Assembly: GCA_963782495.1 (NCBI GenBank)
Contig: CAWAJU010000004.1
Coordinates: 62,001-126,000 of the forward strand
DNA from: DASQBT01 sp963782495
Lineage (GTDB): Bacteria; Pseudomonadota; Gammaproteobacteria; Burkholderiales; Thiobacillaceae
Direction: 5' to 3'
DNA length: 64,000 nt
Shown: in pieces, positions 59,479-64,000 of the stretch
How the letters are laid out: the number at the start of each line of letters is the position of its first letter
How positions within the stretch are numbered: the first letter of the stretch is position 1
The notes under the pieces: generated by a model
Told to the model about the DNA's origin: nothing
The model's database searches: none
The model's input: the letters and a program-made list of their open reading frames with translations, nothing else
Program-made: the position numbers and the translations under genes

Positions 59479-60492
59479 TCAGGTGCGTCGACGTCGACGC
59501 ACCACGAATGGGAGCAGGCCGAGACCTGCGGCGAACATCGCCCACGTCTGAGTTTCCGGTACGCTAGGCATGGGGCTACCGATGAAACAATTCTGGCCGC
59601 ACGACAGTCGATCGACCTCCGTCGAATAGTCGAGCAGCAGCGTTCCATTGCTGCGATCCGCCGCGACATAATCACCGCGCTGACCCGTGGTCGCGATGAT
59701 CACAAAGTTGCCGGTCGCGCCGTTCGGATCGACCAGAAGCACGTCGCCATCCTCGCCGTTGACGACAATCATGCCATTCAGGCTGTTATTGCTGGCGATC
59801 ACGCCGGTGCCGTCGGGAAAGTGGCCGATGCTGCCGCTGTCGAAAACGATGCTGCCATTCGCGACGCTGTAGCCGAGCACATGGCCGGTTCCGTAGAAGC
59901 CTACGTAGGCGATCGAACCATCCGGGGAGAGGGACACGCCATCGCCGGTGCTACCGATCGTGGCCTGGATCACGCGAAAGGTATTGGCCACGGGGTCGAT
60001 GTCGATCAGCCCCTGGTTGGTCGTTGTGGCGATAAGGTGGCCGCTTACGGGATCGGCCGCCATGCCCAGATAAGGCGTTGCGGTGGGCACCAGCGTCCCG
60101 GCTTCCGTTCCGTCGTCGTTGAACTTCACGAAGTTCGCGCCATTGCCGCCGTACGCCGCGCCGACGCCGCTCGCGTAGCCCTGTGAGGTCGGCGTCGCAA
60201 ACACGGTGTTCAAGGCGTCCGCCGGGGTCTGGTTATCCACGTCGGCAAACACGTAACGAGTGGCGTTGGCGTAATCCATTACCAGCACGTTGTCGTTTCC
60301 AGTCAGCGCCAGCCCGAATGGCCCCTCGTTGAATCCAGGTATGTCGGGAAGTCCGCTCACGAAGGTCGACGCAGTGAAACCCAGATTGATGCCGGAAGTC
60401 GTCAGCGTAAGCGTTGCGCGGGCAGGCGCCGCGATGGCGAGCAAGGATGAAACGGCAAAAACGCTGATCAGACTTGTATTGCGGGTAGCCAT
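59479..60492 (-). CDS. PEP-CTERM-sorted beta-propeller-like exported protein
   Basis: 337 residues from ATG 60492. Signal LISVFAVSSLLAIAAPARA; then repetitive beta segments of the NHL/lactonase kind (YLGMAADPVSGHLIATTTNQGLIDIDP, GVSLSPDGSIAYVGFYGTGHVLGYSV); C-terminal VPETQTWAMFAAGLGLLPFVVRRRRR is the PEP-CTERM sorting signal processed by exosortase. Likely an extracellular matrix protein. Intact, unlike its neighbours. Confidence 0.85.
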   Translation of the reverse strand: MATRNTSLISVFAVSSLLAIAAPARATLTLTTSGINLGFTASTFVSGLPDIPGFNEGPFGLALTGNDNVLVMDYANATRYVFADVDNQTPADALNTVFATPTSQGYASGVGAAYGGNGANFVKFNDDGTEAGTLVPTATPYLGMAADPVSGHLIATTTNQGLIDIDPVANTFRVIQATIGSTGDGVSLSPDGSIAYVGFYGTGHVLGYSVANGSIVFDSGSIGHFPDGTGVIASNNSLNGMIVVNGEDGDVLLVDPNGATGNFVIIATTGQRGDYVAADRSNGTLLLDYSTEVDRLSCGQNCFIGSPMPSVPETQTWAMFAAGLGLLPFVVRRRRRT

Positions 60493-60733
60493 GACTTTTC
60501 CTCCTGTCGTTCTTACTTTGCGGTGACACCGTGGATTCTCCCATCCATGAACCGTCGCCGTCCAAAGGACCGTTTTCCATCGCGTGATGAAAAATCCCCT
60601 GTAGCGGGCTGAAGCTCCAGGCACAAACCAAATTCATGCGTGCTTCTGTAGCCTAGCTGAGAAGAGGGCCAAGTCAATAGGCTGGCAGCTTACGCGTAGC
60701 AAAGAATTGTCAAGGAAGTGAAACTGACGCCAT

Positions 60734-61520
60734 TCATGAGACCCGCGGCGCCCGGCGCCGCCAACCGAAGGCCATCATCCCGATAAGGCCAGTCGTCGAA
60801 AGCAGAAGGGTAGGGGGTTCTGGCACACTCGCCTGCAAAGAAACGGTTAGGGCTTGGCCGGCGGGGCCCTCTCGGAAGTTGAAGAACAGGTCGGGCTGTA
60901 TGAACAGGTTCGGACCGATCGCAACCGTACTGGCTGACGAAGCGAAGAATTGACCGAAGGGCGCGCATGAGCCGGTCAATGCCGGCGACACGGCCGAAAA
61001 GTGCATCAGGGGTTCACGCCCACGTCCACCTTGCTCATCGCGTCCTGGGCGGACTGATTGCAGGTGCCGTCCAACTGCGCTTCCGCCAGGCCAACGCCGT
61101 TGGTAGCGAGTACATAGTCCTGGCGAAAGATCACCTCGAGGATGTCGCCGCCCAATTGGACCGTCGACAACGGGCTTGTTGTCGACGGCTCGTCACTGTC
61201 AGCATGAGTGCGGCGGGACTGACCGCTGTCGATGACACGCTCATCAACGTGCTCCAGTGACGGTAAGGTAAACCATCCTGGCCGCCTCCTCCGCGCATAT
61301 GTAGCCCCCAGTGGAGGACAGCGATGCTGTCCGGCGTCGGGCAAGGCGGAAGAACAAGGGATTCGTGCCCGTGCCGTTGCCGGCAAGCGCGGGTGGAGGG
61401 TTCGGAGTCAAGGCAACCGATCCCCGTGTCCAGCGTCTGCTCATGCACCCGGATGAGGTGCAGCAACAGCGGAGCCTAAAGGCAATGCACACGGATAATG
61501 CACCCATGCTTAAAGGCATC
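60734..61520 (-). pseudogene. PEP-CTERM protein, frameshifted
   Basis: The last frame (61006-60734) ends with FNFREGPAGQALTVSLQ and a PEP-CTERM tail (VPEPPTLLLSTTGLIGMMAFGWRRR). The upstream frame supplies VQLGGDILEVIFRQDYVLATNGVG and QSAQDAMSKVDVGVNP and stops at 61006; one missing C in the AACCCCTGATG run would connect NP-LMHFSAVSPAL. Further upstream (61519-61244) another frame gives ALTPNPPPALAGNGTG. At least two breaks. Confidence 0.6.
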
Positions 61521-61528
61521 AGGCAGGA

Positions 61529-62203
61529 TTAGAAACACGGCCTGTCAACAAACGGGTCGTACTCGCCGATAAAGCGGTGACCGCCGAACTCGTTCCTACT
61601 ATCGAGGAAGACGCCGAATTCGCTCCCGTTGCCATCACCGCCGAGTCCCCCAACGGAGTGATAGAAGTCGGGGCCCTGCGTCGGGCCCCAGAACAGCTGC
61701 TCAATGCTCATGCCAGGCATCTCGATATTCTCGAACCGATGAATGTCGGGGATGGGATTGGCATGATTGATGAACCTAAATGTCGCCCAGCCGCGCGATT
61801 CCCAGATTATCCCGTCCGGGCCAAATGTGGTCTGGAGCCCCGGTACCTGAACTGGATCGCGCCGGTGTTGGGATCCAGGCCATGGAGGATTTCCCTTTGC
61901 GGGCTGATCATCCGGATCGAATAGCGGATCGCCCAGTATAGAGCAGCGTCGTTCCATTGTATGCCATGCTCGAGCCGGCATGCATGTCTCCCGGCAACGG
62001 CTTACCGGCGCGGGAAATGCACCAAACACCGCACCGCTCCGCGGGTCGATGCGCACGATGTCGCCGATACCGGGTTGAGCTCCCAACCATGGGCATGGCG
62101 TTCGCATTGAGGCTTGCTCCCGCAGCATGCATAGCGCGAGCAAGCGGCGGCAGGAAGGTCGAGTGAAAAGGGCCATTTGGACGCCTCCGTTGGTTGTTCG
62201 CAT
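61529..62203 (-). pseudogene. Exported beta-propeller-like protein fragment
   Basis: 224 open codons. Parts resemble lactonase/NHL repeats of exported proteins: PGIGDIVRIDPRSGAVFGAFPAP and GLQTTFGPDGIIWESRGWATFRF. It has neither a clean signal peptide (the N-terminal Cys/Arg-rich stretch looks out of frame) nor a sorting tail. I infer decay of a PEP-CTERM-type gene; the assignment is weak. Confidence 0.4.
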
Positions 62204-62229
62204 GGTCAGGAATTCGATGGCCGAGCGGG

Positions 62230-62465
62230 TTGCATCGTGGCGGCAAGCCGGACCGACGCCGCGCGGCCATTTCCAGCCTTGCCGCCATCAGCGCAAGCCC
62301 GGCGATTCCAGCAGAGTCAGGCTCGATGGTTCGGGCACAGGCACGACGCCAGTGCGGCCTCCCGCGTCCACGAGCCAGCCGTTGTTCTCCGCGCTCAGGA
62401 TCATCTGCGGCGCCAATGACGTCAAAGCGGGGGACACCGGCCACGGCGGGTCACCGGCATGAATA
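62230..62465 (-). pseudogene. PEP-CTERM gene 3' remnant
   Basis: A frame from about 62465 gives PALTSLAPQMILSAENNGWLVDAGGRTGVVPVPEPSSLTLL and then breaks; after one missing G near 62300 the next frame carries GIAGLALMAARLEMAARRR. Together this is a classic PEP-CTERM tail without the body of the protein. Confidence 0.55.
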
Positions 62466-62466
62466 T

Positions 62467-62930
62467 CGTGTCTGGCCCCATTTCTTCTCCGATCAGTTTC
62501 GCGTCGCTGCGAATCGGAGGAAGCTGCCATAAAGGGCCGAGAAGATCAGGTCGCCGACGACGCCTATGAGGATGAGGGCGGGTATTTCCCCGGGACGCGC
62601 GAGGAAGAAGTAGAGGTAGATCACGGAGAAAGAGACCTTGCCGATGATCCCGATCGGGACGAACCCTTTGTTGGCGTACATATCCCGGTAGACGGATAGC
62701 ACGCCGATACCAAACGTCACGAAGAGCGCAATCCAGCAGTAATACCAGACGGGCGGGTCCGGCGGCTGGAGCTTTGAGAGGCCAAAGACAAAGGGCATTA
62801 ACAGCACGAGCACGGCTCCGCCGACGATGTTCCACAGTGCGCTGACCAAGAACATCCTTCGATAGAATGTTTCGTTCATTGGCTATCCGCCCGCACGGCA
62901 TCAGAGAAATCGTATCTGACCCCATTTATT
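62467..62930. repeat. Direct repeats flanking a small membrane-protein gene
   Basis: CGTGTCTGGCCCCATTTCTT (62467-62486) and CGTATCTGACCCCATTTATT (62911-62930) match at 17 of 20 positions, same orientation. They bracket the gene at 62493-62879 and may mark an inserted cassette. Confidence 0.5.
62493..62879 (-). CDS. Small four-helix membrane protein
   Basis: 128 residues. Four hydrophobic segments: VSALWNIVGGAVLVLLMPFVFGL, VWYYCWIALFVTFGIGVLSVYRD, FVPIGIIGKVSFSVIYLYFFLA and LILIGVVGDLIFSALYGSFL. No family name known to me. It lies downstream of the RHS gene on the same strand and might be its immunity protein, but the 191-bp gap and repeat flanks leave this open. Confidence 0.7.
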   Translation of the reverse strand: MNETFYRRMFLVSALWNIVGGAVLVLLMPFVFGLSKLQPPDPPVWYYCWIALFVTFGIGVLSVYRDMYANKGFVPIGIIGKVSFSVIYLYFFLARPGEIPALILIGVVGDLIFSALYGSFLRFAATRN

Positions 62931-63001
62931 GTTAATCGGTGAACCTGGGCAGGAAATAGGTCTTGCGCCTGCGGCGCAATGAATTCGCTCGCCCTATTGA
63001 C

Positions 63002-63026
63002 CGGGGTCGGCTAATGGGTGACCCCG
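63002..63026 (-). terminator. Hairpin 3' of the RHS gene
   Basis: Arms CGGGGTC and GACCCCG around an 11-nt loop, 45 bp past the RHS stop on the minus strand. Stem is short; a possible terminator. Confidence 0.35.
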
Positions 63027-63070
63027 ACGTCCACTCTCCTTCTGTGTGTTGTGGGCCTGTGGTTTGGAAG

Positions 63071-64000
63071 TTATTTGGGCCAATCATACTTTTCTGGACA
63101 GCAGCAACTCGTCCTGAAGACCCACACGCGCGAACCAGAAGGTTGCCCAGGGGCTGGCATTTTATTGGAGGGCTTTCCCCAGCTTAAAGTGGAATCCCAG
63201 AACCACGTAGTAGAAAAATAATGCCTAGGGCAGTTGCGTATCGTACCCTCCCCGTTTACATGTACCCATTCATCAACAACGTAAAAGCACCTTCGAATCC
63301 ACCTGTACGGCTTGCCTCCTTGCAGAATTATCCCCGGGAGCGTTGGGATGATTAGTTTTGCCCAAGGTCCGCAATTGCCGCCTGTATAGTCGAATGCGGT
63401 CCATGTAGTACAGCCCTCGCCGTAAGGATCTAAGGACGAAATTGGCCGTGAACGAACGTATTCGTAAAGATTCCCGTCAGGCGAGCCAAGAAGCTCCAAC
63501 GGATCCCTCTCCAAAAACCTCCCCTTCAACGAATCGTAATACCGCGCCCGATAGTAATACAGCCCCGACTCCTCATCCAACTGCCGCCCCGTGAACATCC
63601 ACGGATTCCCAATCGCACTCCTTGGCCGATCCACATCCCACACCGGCACCAGCGTCCCTGACGCATCCGTGATGGTCGCGAAGCCGTAGGCATCGTAGCT
63701 GTAGCGCTCGGCCACGTTCGCGGCGCTGTCCGTCACCGCCGCCACTGACCACAGGGCGTTCTGGTGGTAGTAGTAGGTCTGCCCGCCGCGGTCCATGGTC
63801 AGCACTTCGTCGATGTAGTTGCCGTAGACGTAGGTGGCCAGGGTCGCGCCGCCCGTGTCCTGCTCCTCGATGATGCGCGCATCGTCGTAGAAGTAGCGGG
63901 TTTCGAACGGCGTGCCGGTGAGGTTGGCGATCTTCGCGATGCGGCGGCTCAGGGCGTCGTAGCGGTACTGGCCCATGACGCGGCTGTCGGAGAGGCGCGT
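63071..64000 (-). CDS. RHS-repeat protein, C-terminal part with variable tail (5' end outside the window)
   Basis: About 309 codons, open to the window edge. YD repeats typical of RHS/YD shells: YRYDALSRRIAKIA, TRYFYDDARIIEEQD, TYVYGNYIDEVLTMDRGGQTYYYHQNALWSVAAVTDSAANVAERYSYDAYG. The RHS core ending GLYYYRARYYDSLKGRFLERDPLELLGSPDGNLYEYVRSRP marks the border beyond which each family member has its own tail. Here the tail (about 115 residues after LDPYGE) has seven cysteines (CTTW, NCG, RRC, NCP, CCC) and many Trp; I know no such toxin domain. The tail is probably the effector of a polymorphic toxin. Confidence 0.85.
   Translation of the reverse strand, partial: TRLSDSRVMGQYRYDALSRRIAKIANLTGTPFETRYFYDDARIIEEQDTGGATLATYVYGNYIDEVLTMDRGGQTYYYHQNALWSVAAVTDSAANVAERYSYDAYGFATITDASGTLVPVWDVDRPRSAIGNPWMFTGRQLDEESGLYYYRARYYDSLKGRFLERDPLELLGSPDGNLYEYVRSRPISSLDPYGEGCTTWTAFDYTGGNCGPWAKLIIPTLPGIILQGGKPYRWIRRCFYVVDEWVHVNGEGTIRNCPRHYFSTTWFWDSTLSWGKPSNKMPAPGQPSGSRVWVFRTSCCCPEKYDWPK

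Noticed and set aside
1..64000. tRNA, rRNA and CRISPR features
   Set aside because: No cloverleaf with a T-loop GGTTCRA motif, no rRNA-like block and no regularly spaced repeats were found by eye.

Overview
The window (about 60% GC, densely coded on both strands) looks like a chromosome segment of a respiratory betaproteobacterium. The exact genus cannot be read from it. Supporting signs are several PEP-CTERM-sorted exported proteins (a trait of biofilm-forming Beta/Gammaproteobacteria), cytochrome bd oxidase with the small subunits CydX and CydP, a sulfide:quinone-oxidoreductase-like flavoprotein, a complete molybdopterin pathway block, a sulfate ABC importer and a LysR regulator. No rRNA, tRNA or CRISPR array was recognised.

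Layout. 0-1.1 kb: a decaying higBA toxin-antitoxin locus and a 3' remnant of feoB. 1.1-3.6 kb (-): zinc importer znuACB, with three apparent one-base insertions in znuA and znuC. 3.8-6.5 kb (-): 1-Cys-type peroxiredoxin, a small barrel protein, Fe-superoxide dismutase and a NifX-like protein. 6.5-11.4 kb (-): cydP-cydA-cydB-cydX, a DUF2141 protein and the SQR-like flavoprotein, divergent from a sigma-54 activator with a Cys/His-bearing PAS domain. A sigma-54-like promoter and a palindrome lie in the shared intergenic region. 12.8-15.2 kb (+): HIRAN protein, tsaB-rimI-family 4 uracil-DNA glycosylase. 15.3-16.9 kb (-): frameshifted phoX. 17.1-19.8 kb (+): lemA, two TPM-domain genes and a methyltransferase. 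20-24.2 kb: lplT, LysR, small proteins, M48 protease. 24.2-29.3 kb (-): MacAB-like exporter with two permeases, and an AIM24-family protein. 30-32.5 kb (+): zinc-ribbon protein, queD, HDOD protein, RIO kinase. 32.9-36.5 kb: entericidin, lipoproteins, FKBP, selO. 36.6-40.2 kb: moaA facing mobB-moeA-moaD-moaE. 40.3-44.0 kb (+): sbp-cysT-cysW-cysA. 44.7-46.6 kb: a yajD pseudogene split by an IS5-family element and capped by a MITE-like element placed exactly at its stop codon. 46.7-54.8 kb: cytochrome c, ModE-like regulator, DUF302, crcB-DUF190-TauE-tadA-LD-transpeptidase, M48 lipoprotein, dapC-dapD, EamA transporter, glyoxalase. 55-59.4 kb: PAS/DUF2934 pair, DksA-like, RaiA/HPF fused to a cold-shock domain, an unknown protein and a two-domain kinase. 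59.4-62.9 kb (-): one intact and several broken PEP-CTERM genes and a small membrane protein. 63.1 kb to the end (-): the C-terminal part of an RHS protein with a cysteine-rich tail.

A recurring theme is single-base reading-frame breaks in otherwise well conserved genes (znuA, znuC twice, phoX twice, a methyltransferase start, an EamA transporter, yajD, PEP-CTERM genes), plus two unexpected start codons (cysA, the MacA-like gene). Either the assembly has residual indel errors or this genome carries many young pseudogenes; raw-read inspection separates the two. The most coherent functional story is the cyd locus: a sulfide-insensitive terminal oxidase, an SQR-like flavoprotein and a redox-type sigma-54 regulator with a plausible promoter and binding site.
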